A stretch of DNA of 64,000 nucleotides from Symsagittifera roscoffensis (lineage: Eukaryota > Xenacoelomorpha > Acoela > Convolutidae): positions 57,955,896 through 58,019,895 of the forward strand of contig NC_087068.1 of assembly GCF_963678635.1 (NCBI RefSeq), read 5' to 3'. A model generated the notes under the pieces. It did not search any database and was not told where the DNA came from. It saw only the letters and a program-made list of their open reading frames with translations. Shown here in pieces: positions 21,604 to 31,473 of the stretch (its first letter is position 1; the number at the start of each line of letters is the position of its first letter). A program made the position numbers and the translations under genes.

Positions 21604-24050
21604 GATCGACCTAAGAACATTTGAATTTTTTCCTTAACTGAAATCCCCTCAAGAAATATCTGGATTCAAGAAAACCAGAGGCTAAACAAACTTTGGAGTC
21701 ACTAGCGATACAACGCAAACGTAGCATTGCAAACTATTGAACCGAAAAAAATTACTCGAAATCAAAGATGAAATTTTTCAGTGGTTGAAATTTTTGATTT
21801 CAGAACAGTCGAGAAAAATCAACTACCAGCATTTATTAAGATTTTAGTATTTACGGAGTGTCATTTGAGTCAACAAGACATGAAGACCAACTATGCCTAA
21901 AACAAAAAAAGTAATAGAAAATGGTTGTCAACAAAAAAATAGAGCGATAAAATTATTGCAGATTCGGACTGAGTGTTTTTAAGCAAACCAGCCGAATGAT
22001 CCAAAAACTAAAATACATCTGAAAAGATCATAAATCACGTAAGTATCACAGGAAATTTTTTTGGAACACCGATTTCAAAACTGAAATAAAATAAACTTTT
22101 GTGAACTTTTTTCTTATTTTTCTGAAATTTTTTGGTTGTTTATTTACCCAGCCTTTACAGATACGCACTACAAGAAAAAGAATAAACATAAAATAAGTTT
22201 TTTGTCAGGCTGTGCAATTAAACTTGTAGACGCGGAAAAAAATTATCTTTATAAATGTGTTTTAAAAACACTCTCTCTTCGAATCCACTTTCATTTCACT
22301 GATTCCTAATTTATTAAACCCAATTTTTTCCACACAGGCGAAGTTGAGCTCCGCATACACAAGCAAAGACATGACTCATAACTCTAATGGGAAAAACTGA
22401 ATGAGTAAAACTTTGAGAGTCTACAAAATTTCTTAAGTGAAGAACGCCAACTATGAGTCTACATAATTGCTAGTGACGCAAGACAATTATGACGCATTAG
22501 CAGTACCAGTCAATTTAAAAACAAAAGAATTTTACGAACTAACATGCCTCAATTCATAGAGCGGAAGCATTTTAGCTAGTATACAAAATACAAACATCCC
22601 ACCCCGCTAAAGTTTGCACCCTCTTATTTTGTTGCTGGTCTCCTTCCCTACCTTTAAGCTACAGATCCATGATACCTTGAAGCTAAGTGCTATTTGTAAA
22701 ATAATGGTCTGTGTTAATATCCTCAGCATTGGCTGTACTTAATGGCTGGTTATTGATCAAAATGAAAACATTTTGTCGCGATGATATTTGCATCGCAACA
22801 ATATTTGCAACTTAGGTTGGAAAAAAGTGAGTTCATACTAAAACACAAAGCTTTGCTTGTGTAAACAAAAGCAAATAAAACTTGCCAAATCAGAATGATA
22901 ATTTTCTTTAGTTTGTTTGTTTTCTGTTCACGCAATTTTTGGAGGTTTACTGAAACTTCACTGCATTTTGAGCTGAGTAATTTCATTCAGTGCTGATTCA
23001 AAATAATCGGTTAAATAAATAAAAAAACTCTTACTCAATTCTCACAAAATGGATTCAATGTGGCATAAATTATGTGCACAAATTATGGTCAATTGACAAA
23101 TGATGGTCAATTCAATTTTTACATCATTTGACTGCGTGTTTTCAGCGTAATTATGAACTGAACGAAATGACCCATTTTAAAATTGGGATTGAATTTTGGA
23201 TCTAAAATTCGCCAACCATAAAAACTTTGCGAAATTCCAAGTTATTTGTCCTTGTCATTTTACGCCTCAACGTCCACTCAATTTTGGAAAATTGAGTAAA
23301 AAATTTCATATTTCAACGTTTTTAGCGTTTATTTAAATCAGCACTGAATGAGCTTGTTCAACTCTAAAGGCACTAAGTGAAATTTATTATCAGAATTCGG
23401 TGAAACTTTGATGCCTATTGCAAACAAAATGGGTTGAATAATTTAAGTGTCAGTGTTAAGAGAAAGGATTCATGAAAACGTGTTCTTAAAACACCTAGGT
23501 TATTTAAAGACACAGTTGAGATTACAACTTCTTTATAATTTTTGAAGGACTTTTCGAGCCTCATCTAGTTGCAAAGATGTGATATTACAACTTCTGTTCA
23601 CAGATAATACTTAGCGTACAGATTGAATTTGTTATACACCAATTGCCTGTCATTCTGCCTTTTTGCAGACAGCTTGGTTGATTTGACTTCTTAAACTGAT
23701 ATAACAACTAGCATAGCTCTTATTTTTCTACTCAAATAAATCTAGAAAATGGATACTGGTTTTGCAAAATTAGTTTGAGCTCAAAGTTTAAGTGTTGCTT
23801 TTCAAGAAAACTACCGATCAGATAACAGCTAACAGTAATTTCGAGCCATAAAGACCGACCGAATAAAAACATTCGGCGCAAGTTCCATATAATATAACAA
23901 GCATACTCACTTGGCAATCCCAAGATTTCCGGTTCGATGCCCATATGAGGTCAAATTTTTCTTAAATTGATCTGAATAAAAAAACCACAAGGGGCATTTA
24001 TATTCCTCACTTTCTTCGAAAGTCGGAACAATAATAATGAATTACTTTAC
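21604..24050. repeat. Inverted repeat, left arm, outer part
   Basis: This part is the reverse complement of 46503-48947 with scattered substitutions and small indels. The match starts abruptly at gatcgacctaag (21604) and runs to gaattactttac (24050), where the LTR element is inserted. The 70-codon ORF at 23732-23944 appears on both arms (23732-23944 minus, 46609-46821 plus), but nothing else suggests it is a gene. Confidence 0.9.
24047..24050. repeat. Target site duplication (ttac), left
   Basis: The bases ttac directly precede the left LTR and are repeated at 42395-42398. The undisrupted site is visible in the right arm at 46501-46510 (ccgtaaagta), which has it once. Four bases fits Ty3/gypsy integrases. 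Confidence 0.85.
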
Positions 24051-24460
24051 TGAGTTATGACCGATGGGTATAACTCATAGAGTAATTTCGGATAGGGTAC
24101 ACCGTCTGCTCGTCACGCTATCTTATTTTCGGCCGGATAGATTCGTGCAACTTCTTAGTCTAATACCGATCCTAATCTTACTCTTATACTATCTAGTCTC
24201 AGGTTGTTTAACTAGTCTCTGCTAGGCTCAATAGATCTAGGGTATACTGGTTTATTGCGGCTGCTGAAGTACTCGGGAGAGTTCAACTAATTTCTAAGTT
24301 AAATTCAAATCTCTCTGGTGCTGAAATTACAAGTAATTTCAGCACTTACAAATAAGTGGTTTGTTAGTTAGATGGATCATGATTGGTTAATATTAAATAC
24401 TTTACATTGGTAAAATATCTAATTTATCCAATCATAAAATGTAGTTTAGATCAGGTTCCA
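24051..24460 (-). repeat. 3' LTR of the complete element
   Basis: This is a 410-bp terminal repeat, nearly identical to 41985-42394 and clearly related to 50182-50590. It contains the 13-bp inverted repeat GTGCTGAAATTAC with a 2-base loop at 24318-24345, conserved in all three LTRs, and CCAAT boxes on the minus strand in the U3-like part. Confidence 0.95.
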
Positions 24461-24620
24461 CCCATCCGGATTTTACAGAGTTTTTTAGAATAGTTCTTCT
24501 GTAATTCGAAGGATGGATGATGGACGTTGGTATTTGGCGAACATCATAATTTTCTTCCGTTTCCTCTTTGTTAGAGAAGTTCCAGGAAGCTGGAGTTAGG
24601 GTCATAAGACGTTGTGTCTT

Positions 24621-24911
24621 CTAGTGACAACGACTAAGTCTCCGCAACAAACTCAAATCTGATTTCAGAATGGTTGGCTTTGTCAGGTTTTTCTGTTCTT
24701 CGTGGAGAACTTCTTTTGTGTCTGATCTAGTTTGGGAATGGCGTGGAGATTGTGCGTGGAGGGGACGCCTGGTTACTCGGATCTGTACGTATACTTGAAC
24801 ATCGAGGTGGTCATTGGTCTAGTTCAATGAAGTCCTTTTCTGCGAAGTCAAGTCGTACTCTAAATCCTTTGAGTTGTGATTGTGAGCGGCATATCGATTG
24901 TAGTTGGCCAT
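24621..24911 (-). CDS. ORF Z, small 3'-terminal ORF with an internal TAG
   Basis: This frame starts at ATG 24911-24909 and runs 96 codons to TAG 24623-24621, with one internal TAG at 24821-24819. In copy 2 the matching codon is CAG and the frame is open (50864-51124). The start MANYNRYAAHNHNSKDLEYD is nearly the same in both. The protein is hydrophilic, His/Asn/Gln/Arg-rich, without a membrane segment, and unrecognised. It lies just downstream of a conserved splice acceptor, so it would sit in the last exon. The TAG is either a nonsense mutation or a readthrough codon. Part of the conservation may simply reflect copy similarity, so coding status is uncertain. Confidence 0.4.
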
Positions 24912-24975
24912 TCTCTCTCGAGTGTAGTGGGGTCGTTTTGTCTTTAGATGTTCGTCCTTGGTGTTGTATTCTGAT

Positions 24976-25506
24976 CTATGTATTGCATAATGTAATTTAC
25001 ATTTTATAAAACTTTTGTTAGTTTAATATTTTTTAATTATGATTTTAGTTAGTTGTTTTCACAAAAGCTTTTTGTTTTAGTTCGGTTATTTTGAAGAGTT
25101 ACTCACCCTTGAGTAGCTCTTATTAAAAATAGAAGTGTGGTCACAAAGCGTGGATGTGGATGATACTGCATTTGCGTTTTATCAATTTACTACATAGGAT
25201 TTTGAATTTTACTGCTTTTTATTGGAAAAAATTGAGTTACAAATTTTCATCATTATTAGATTTACTGCTTGGAAAAAATTTATAAATGAATTTACTGCAT
25301 TGGTATTAAATTTATTAAATTTATAAGTGTAAAAGATTAATAGAATTTTGAAATTGTTTGAAGAAATTTTCGATTTTTATTTGTCTTTTGTGGATTTTTT
25401 AGATGATTGTCGGATGAAGGCTAAAAATCTAAAGAAAGCATGGATAAAGAATGGTGAGTTTTTAATATTGTAATAAGTTAGTAATATACATTTAATTCAT
25501 ACTTAC
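24976..25506 (-). other. Predicted 531-bp intron after ORF Y
   Basis: The donor CAG|GTAAGTATG lies one codon after the ORF Y stop. The acceptor caatacatag|ATCAG is at 24976-24975. Both sites recur at equivalent places in copy 2 (donor at 52268, acceptor at 51163), although that intron is about 1.1 kb because of extra internal sequence. Conserved sites despite divergent interiors support real splicing. The intron has no gene. Confidence 0.6.
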
Positions 25507-25509
25507 CTG

Positions 25510-27315
25510 TTAGTCGTCGGGGAAAAAACCGTGGGGGAAGATGTCGTGGATGAGATCGGAAGTTGTTAGTAGTTTAGCTAAGATGCGGATGATATTTTTA
25601 GTCTGAAGCAGTGGCCAAAGCAATTGAAGTGCCTTAATGGTGGTTAGTTCTTCAGTGCCAACTGCAAACTCATAAGGTGTGTTTTGGATTAGATTATATA
25701 ATTTGTGATTGAATTTAGTGTTGTGGATGAATTCTAAAATTGGGATTTCTATAGGTTGTACAAACTCGTGCGGGATAAGGAAGGGTCGGGATTCTTCGGC
25801 GTTGAAGGTCTTGGTGATGGGACAGAAGATGTACATTTGGGTTATGGGATCATAATTGCGAAGAATACCATGAAGGTTAGTATCTTTAATGCAATATGTG
25901 AAATTTAGAAAAAATGGTGAAGTGTATTTGGAATTAATGAATTGAAAACGATGGTGTGGTTGTCTAGAGGGTGTGTGTAGGTCAAAATGATTTTGGATGA
26001 AACGATAATAACTATATGTGTGGGTTTGTTTAGTGCGCAACATAATATCGTGTGAGCAGTGTAAATCTCTTTCGTGTGGTGCAAGGAAATGAAAGGTTGG
26101 TGAAAATATGTGGAAGCGTTCTTTAAAACTTTCGTATGCTTGTGTGTCTGTTAGTGCTTCTGAAATAATGTGGTCAAACTTACGATCGAAGATGTTTAGT
26201 GTAAATACATATGGTGTCTTGATGAAAAATTTTTCGGTGATTTGTGGATTAGCGAAGCGATCGTCGTCTAAGAATTGATCTTGGTTAGCTCTGATGATGT
26301 TGTGATCATAGTATTCTAGTGTATATTCATTAGCTCTAGGTGCAGTGTGTGTTTTTAGTGATTTTTTATATCCAACGTAAGTAAATTGTCTAGTGGTTAG
26401 TGATGTAGTGAGTCGATATAGCATGTCCTTATTTCGCTCTATATCGATGTGAGTGCTAGATAAAGGTAAGCAAAGGGGATTAGTAAAATAATAATATGAG
26501 GTCCAAGAGAGAGTGGGCATTAAAACGTATTCGTCTACAAAGCTGCGTGTTTCGTTAGTGTCGTGAGGGGTGTTTAAGGTGTATTGTGGGAATGAGGGTA
26601 AGGTGATAGCTAAAAATTCTTTTGTGTTAGTGTGCTACGGATGGTTGATGTATTCACGGGCTGTTCCTGGTTTTGCTGGGAAATGATGGTTGGGGAACTT
26701 TCTTTTAAAAGTGCGGTAAGCTCTATTAGTGTTGAGTGAAGATTCAGTAGATGTGGATGATGGTGCTAATGATTCAGTATAATTTGAGGAGGGTGTAGGG
26801 GTAGGGGGGTTGGATGAATTTATTGTGGAGGAAATTTGGTTTATGGTTGGGGTGTGAAGGTGGTAGGGTTGTTGTTGGAGGGTAATAAAATTATCTAGCT
26901 CTGGGGAGATTCGGGGGGTGTCTGGAGAATGAGATGATTGGTCAGAATGAAATGAGGAGTAGGTTGGGGTAACTTGGGAAGCATAAGAAGGTGTGGAATT
27001 GATTGGGTCAGGGTTATTTGATAATATAGGTTGAAAAGGGGGTTGAGAAAAATTTGAAGAGTTATGAAAATTATTGGATGGGGATGGTTCTGAATCGGCG
27101 AATTCATCGGGGGTTTCAATATTCGGGTTATTGAGTTGTGAGGTGGAGTATAAAACTGAGATGTGTGAATTAGTGTCGGAATTCATGCCTGATGATACAT
27201 TACTAGGTGGGAAATCGGGTGGCGGAAAAGCAAAAAGTGGTATTATTGGGATTGGAGAGGTGAGGTTGGTTGGGTGGGAATTTGATCGGTGTAGGGATCC
27301 AAGTTGTCGGCTCAT
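25510..27315 (-). CDS. ORF Y, unknown 601-codon gene downstream of env, with one internal TAG
   Basis: The start ATG overlaps the env stop as ATGA (27315-27312), and the same overlap occurs in copy 2, which suggests coupled re-initiation after env. Codons 1-190 are Pro/Ser/Thr/Asn-rich and probably disordered. The rest is a folded-looking domain with many aromatic residues, His and Tyr (for example TNRAYRTFKRKFPNH, NIIRANQDQFLDDDRFANPQ). There is no signal peptide or membrane helix, and no known family. Codon 227 (26637-26635) is TAG, while copy 2 has CAA (Gln) there. The frame continues in phase for 374 codons to TAA 25512-25510. It is either a single nonsense mutation or translational readthrough. 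The ORFs at 27315-26635 and 26520-25510 are its two parts. Confidence 0.7.
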
Positions 27316-29930
27316 CGTGGGCTAAAAAAATGATTATTTTGAGACTGAAAAGCGGTGGTATGGGGTTGTTCAATAATTTGTTCATAAGTATTATCATCCT
27401 GTGACTGGTGTGTCATTATATGTTGGATGGGACTTTGTGATGTGGTTGGTCGAAAATTTGGATTATGTGTGATGGCTAAATTTCGAAAATTTCGTGGGAC
27501 TAGGGATAGTGGATGGTTATATGGTAGGGGTGGTAATTGTGGTGCCGTTGGCGTTGTGTCTACATTGTTATGTTCTTCGTCGTATGTGTTTTGTCGTGTT
27601 GCTATTTTTGTGTTGTATTCTTTTATTTGTGCGTCTAAAAGAATTTTGTTTATAGATGTAGAAAAAATTCCAAAAAATCCTGCAAAGAGTATGCGTGCTA
27701 CGCTTGCTTGTCTATTTACTTGTGTGTGTATAGCACATGTGTTGTAAATTCCTTTTAAAAGTGAGAAAAGAAATCCAATAAAGTTAAACATTGCGTATAA
27801 AATAGTCAATTTTTCTAAGATGTAGTAGGGCCATCCTAGAAAATCAAGGATTTCATTTTTGAGTGTAACAAAGCTAAAAATGTTGATTGGTGATATATCT
27901 TGGGGACGGTATTTTTCACCGTTTAGATATATATAATCTTTAATGTCTTTAAAATATCCGCTATAGTCTTGCGTGTAGATATCGGCAAATCCTGCGGTTT
28001 CTGCAAGTTTGCGTAAGTTTTGGTCAATTGATTGTCTTTGTATAGTGTCCATTTGTGTTAATAATTCTTGGAATTGTTGTGTTCTAATGTGATGTTGAAT
28101 ATCTGATTTTGAATATATTCCTATTGATTGTAAGTCTATATTTGGGTTTCGAGCAATAGCGCGAATGCTTTCTGGTGAAATTTTTTTGAGTGATTGCATT
28201 AATGTGGGATATGGAGTGAGAAGGTAATATTTATCTTCGTCAGGGTTTAGTTGTACTACATTGTGGCTATTTTCTGATCCACATGGGACTGCGGTATCCC
28301 AGAAATAGGTTCTTCGTGAAAGTGTGTCAACGAAATGTACTTTATTCTTATAAAAGATAGGGATTCTTTTATAACATCGTTTATCTTCAAAAACGTATAG
28401 TGGTGATACTTTTTTAGTGCAAGTATAAAACCATAAGATGTTTCCTTCATAGTCTAAAAAATTTGATCTACTTCCTGATAATAAGTATCCTGCGTAGGGT
28501 ATTTTTAATACTGCTAGTGCAAGTGATTGTAATATTTGTGTTCGTTCTAATTCGCATAGTTGGTGTAGTGTTTCTAATTCGGAGAGTGACATTTCTTGAA
28601 AAATTCGGCTAATTGTATAATCTAGTTTCATATCTAAGTAAATATCATAGTGGATAATACCGAAATATGTAGTATTCATTAGTGATAGTTCTTGTAAACG
28701 TGTGCTTCTAGTGTCATGGGGCTTTAGATGTCCACCAGGTTGTCCGTTACTTTTTTGAAAATTAACTGGTATATATGATGTTCTTTCGTTTGGAGGATGA
28801 CCTGTGGCATATGGGTCGATTTTTATTTTTCCAGTGGTCATGTCGAATCCTTTTTCGTATTCAACTAATATTTCAGAGTATTGTGTTTTGTGAAGTGGGT
28901 TCCTATATTTACATGCAAGTTCTGTTTCTTGATATATTTGAAAACGTGTCAATTTATTTTCTATATTGTGTATGTTTCTAAAATTAGTACTTTGTTTTCG
29001 TGATGGATGTACTTGTTCATATGGAATTGATTGTATAAAGTATTTTTCGTGAAATTTTATCATACGAGCGTGTATTTTTGCTACTTGAAATGTTGTACAT
29101 GTGTCTACGGGGAACCAAACAATTGTTGCTTGTGTTCGTGTTGTAGGGTCGCAATAACCTTGATCATTTTTACAAGGTAATCTGATTCCTTGATAGATCA
29201 TTGTGTTGTCTGATAAATCTCGTGTGAGTTGTATTTTTTCGAGTTGTATTTTCCAATCGAAAAACATTATTTCTTGGTATCCTTTATTTTTTGTGTCTGC
29301 TTTGCAGTTTGATGGGTTATTTATACCAATGTGTGGTATCCAATGTTTATCGTGTATGTCATAAATTAATCGTCCGTGTGCGCCGTTATATGGGTATTTG
29401 TCATCTAGTTTTATATGTCCTTGGTGTCTTTCAAGTTGTGATTGATGTACAGAGTCTGAAAAAACTTGAAAGTATACTAACTTTCTTTCGGAGTTTTTAT
29501 TTTGTGTGATGTTTAGTCTAAGTAATTCATTTTTACAATCGTCGGGATTGAGATGTAAAAGTCGTTCTATATTACTCTGATAGAATGATTCATGGTCAAG
29601 TCGGTTTTTATTTCCATTCGAGACTTGTGAACAATGTACTTTCTTTTCGGAAAATGTTGCTGTGAATTTATAACCTGTAACTGTTGTTGCTCGGGCTTTT
29701 GAATAGAGTGTTGCTATTACATTTGTAGTTTCTATAGCTTGTGGTTCTGTTTCACATTGTGATACTTGATTTATTGCATACTTGTGTAGTGTTTTTTGTT
29801 CGTTTTCTTCACAATCGTAATGTGTTACTAGTAAATCTTGGGGTCCTGTGCGGGGAGAAGGGTTGATGTTTTGATTTGAGGTTACTAGAAAAAGGAGTTG
29901 GAGAAAAACTAATATTCTTAGAATATACAT
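27312..29930 (-). CDS. env: Envelope-like glycoprotein, 872 aa
   Basis: A hydrophobic signal peptide is seen at residues 2-18. The ectodomain has Cys pairs beginning with YDC at 38-40 and a Cys at 59, and several N-x-S/T sites. A membrane helix lies near 706-730, followed by a second hydrophobic stretch near 742-759 and a Pro/Gln-rich tail of about 100 residues. This is the layout of a type I viral surface protein. The N-terminal spacing of YDC and the next Cys recalls glycoproteins of mononegavirus (chuvirus-type) origin that other invertebrate LTR elements have captured; this is a weak resemblance that I could not test. No clear furin-type site was seen. It starts 12 bases before the end of ORF X and ends in the ATGA overlap with ORF Y. 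Confidence 0.8.
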   Translation of the reverse strand: MYILRILVFLQLLFLVTSNQNINPSPRTGPQDLLVTHYDCEENEQKTLHKYAINQVSQCETEPQAIETTNVIATLYSKARATTVTGYKFTATFSEKKVHCSQVSNGNKNRLDHESFYQSNIERLLHLNPDDCKNELLRLNITQNKNSERKLVYFQVFSDSVHQSQLERHQGHIKLDDKYPYNGAHGRLIYDIHDKHWIPHIGINNPSNCKADTKNKGYQEIMFFDWKIQLEKIQLTRDLSDNTMIYQGIRLPCKNDQGYCDPTTRTQATIVWFPVDTCTTFQVAKIHARMIKFHEKYFIQSIPYEQVHPSRKQSTNFRNIHNIENKLTRFQIYQETELACKYRNPLHKTQYSEILVEYEKGFDMTTGKIKIDPYATGHPPNERTSYIPVNFQKSNGQPGGHLKPHDTRSTRLQELSLMNTTYFGIIHYDIYLDMKLDYTISRIFQEMSLSELETLHQLCELERTQILQSLALAVLKIPYAGYLLSGSRSNFLDYEGNILWFYTCTKKVSPLYVFEDKRCYKRIPIFYKNKVHFVDTLSRRTYFWDTAVPCGSENSHNVVQLNPDEDKYYLLTPYPTLMQSLKKISPESIRAIARNPNIDLQSIGIYSKSDIQHHIRTQQFQELLTQMDTIQRQSIDQNLRKLAETAGFADIYTQDYSGYFKDIKDYIYLNGEKYRPQDISPINIFSFVTLKNEILDFLGWPYYILEKLTILYAMFNFIGFLFSLLKGIYNTCAIHTQVNRQASVARILFAGFFGIFSTSINKILLDAQIKEYNTKIATRQNTYDEEHNNVDTTPTAPQLPPLPYNHPLSLVPRNFRNLAITHNPNFRPTTSQSPIQHIMTHQSQDDNTYEQIIEQPHTTAFQSQNNHFFSPR

Positions 29931-31051
29931 GTGTATGATAATCCTGAGTATGGGTTATAAAATGTAATGTAACCAATTGTGTTTTTGGTATATCTGTCGT
30001 ATTTATATATTACTTCAGTAGTTATAAACGGTGGTGGTAGTGATTGAGCTGTTATGTTTGGTGGGTTTAATGGGTAGGGATATTGAGTAATGTTATTTAA
30101 CTTAACTGTGATTTCAAACTTTAATTGTAAACTGTTTTGTTGGAGTATGTGGATATTGTGATCACGGATATCGTCGTGAATATCTTGGCGATATTGTAAT
30201 CTATTAAGTGCCCAGTTATGAAGGCGGTTACTTTCTAGATGTTGTCCAAATAATGGTGGAGGTGCTGTAAATGTATTCCAATCTAATCTTAAAGGAATAT
30301 TTGTTGATGATTGTTCTCGGTATCTTGCGTCGAGATTGTTTGGAAAATTTAAGTTAAGAGGTGTCGGTGAAATTTGACTAATCGATGGTGTTGATGGAAG
30401 TGATAATGTTTCGGGTAGTGATGAAGATGTTGTATCTGTAGAAATGTCTATGGGGTCATTGATTAAATTTGGTTCACCTTGTGTGAATGAATGTGTTGTC
30501 CAATGTGGTAATCGTGATGTTTGGTTTGTGGGGTTGAAAGGATTTTCACGTATTTGTTCAGATGTTGGTGTTGAACCTAAGTAATCTGAGGGTAGGCTTG
30601 AAGTGCTTCGTTGTGAAAAAAGTGTAGGGGTTTCTGGTGTAATACCAGTGGGATTTTCTGGAGTGCTTTGTGATGGTGATTGAGGTATTTCAAAATGAAC
30701 TCGGGGAGTTTGAAAATTTTTATTTCGTCGAGGATGTATAATTTGTCTATTTATTTCTGTTGTGTTTTGGTTCTGACTAAGGTGTCGTATTCTACTTAAA
30801 TCTTGTGGTAGTGTTGGGTATAGGTTATATGTTGGTTCACTTAGAGATGCTTGTCGTTGAACTGGTTCTAGTGGTTCAGATAAACGAGCGTGTCGTTCTT
30901 CAAAAGTGTATGGATTATCTTGAAAAGAAATTCGTGTAGATGTTTGAGGGTTTTGAGTAGTTGAAGGTGTTGTTGGGTTATCTTGGGATGATGTCGGTGA
31001 AGACTGACTTTGTGACTGTGGAGTAGCAATTTTTGATAGATTCTTGATTGA
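29918..31051 (-). CDS. ORF X, 377-codon frame without any Met
   Basis: The minus-strand frame is open from the codon after TAA 31054-31052 to TAA 29920-29918. It contains no ATG at all, so simple start-to-stop searches miss it. Copy 2 has the same frame, also lacking an upstream ATG. The first half is Pro/Ser/Thr/Gln-rich. The second half is more structured (LHNWALNRLQYRQDIHDDIR, LQLKFEITVKLNN) and ends YNPYSGLSYTCIF, also conserved in copy 2. It overlaps the first codons of env by 13 bases. Expression would need a spliced leader exon, a non-AUG start or recoding. The frame is set up directly after M2. The function is unknown. Confidence 0.65.
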   Translation of the reverse strand, partial: SIKNLSKIATPQSQSQSSPTSSQDNPTTPSTTQNPQTSTRISFQDNPYTFEERHARLSEPLEPVQRQASLSEPTYNLYPTLPQDLSRIRHLSQNQNTTEINRQIIHPRRNKNFQTPRVHFEIPQSPSQSTPENPTGITPETPTLFSQRSTSSLPSDYLGSTPTSEQIRENPFNPTNQTSRLPHWTTHSFTQGEPNLINDPIDISTDTTSSSLPETLSLPSTPSISQISPTPLNLNFPNNLDARYREQSSTNIPLRLDWNTFTAPPPLFGQHLESNRLHNWALNRLQYRQDIHDDIRDHNIHILQQNSLQLKFEITVKLNNITQYPYPLNPPNITAQSLPPPFITTEVIYKYDRYTKNTIGYITFYNPYSGLSYTCIF

Positions 31052-31056
31052 TTATT

Positions 31057-31245
31057 CTAGTGAACAAGTTTATGTTTATTATAATATTCTTCCAAAAAAA
31101 GAATTAGAAGAATTGTTGCTAGGGCAAATGTGAGGATTGCTTTCTTTATACATTTACATATGGTCAAAATGAGGGATGATAAAAATGTTATGAAAATTAC
31201 AAACAATAAAAAAATATCAGTTCTACTGAAAATTGTTCGTATCAT
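31057..31245 (-). CDS. M2, 62-aa double-pass membrane miniprotein
   Basis: This is a tiny ORF with two hydrophobic segments (about residues 11-30 and 37-50) separated by a Cys-Lys turn (TICKCIKKA), ending in a charged tail. Copy 2 encodes nearly the same protein at 57742-57930, with mostly conservative changes in the hydrophobic parts. Conservation of length, start and both membrane segments makes it a likely gene. Its size and topology resemble viroporins, which is inference only. It lies between M1 and ORF X. Confidence 0.65.
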   Translation of the reverse strand: MIRTIFSRTDIFLLFVIFITFLSSLILTICKCIKKAILTFALATILLILFLEEYYNKHKLVH

Positions 31246-31281
31246 TTAGACAAGTTGTATGAATCGTACCTGTGGATATAA

Positions 31282-31473
31282 TCAAGGGTTTTGGAAAGTT
31301 GGAGAAATAGTTCGAATATAGTGTAGAAAATTTAAAAAAATGTTACAAAAAATGATTAAGATTATTAGAAAAGATTCAAGTATATCAAAAAGACATATTA
31401 TAAAGGTTGCAAGTATCGTAACAATTTGTTTAAGGTTTATGAAAATTTTAGTGACTGTTTGATAGAAGAGCAT
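31282..31473 (-). CDS. M1, 63-aa membrane miniprotein
   Basis: This is a very hydrophobic small ORF with Ile/Leu/Phe-rich helices across most of its length (about 15-30 and 33-52). The counterpart in copy 2 (57940-58170, 76 aa) keeps the central block of the type (D-x-x-E-x-F-x-IILIIF-x-N) but is less conserved than M2. The ATG directly follows a TAA that ends a short basic frame (31626-31474), which is similar in copy 2. The function is unknown. Confidence 0.5.
   Translation of the reverse strand: MLFYQTVTKIFINLKQIVTILATFIICLFDILESFLIILIIFCNIFLNFLHYIRTISPTFQNP

Noticed and set aside
23732-23944. 70-codon ORF present on both arms of the inverted repeat
   Set aside because: Its conservation equals that of the surrounding non-coding arm. 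One copy only differs by a few residues, and there is no sign of codon-level selection.
25374-25456. Plus-strand exon-like stretch between ttttttag and gtgagt inside the LTR element
   Set aside because: All supported genes of the element are on the minus strand. The counterpart in copy 2 has gttagt instead of gtgagt and the putative exon is not conserved as codons.
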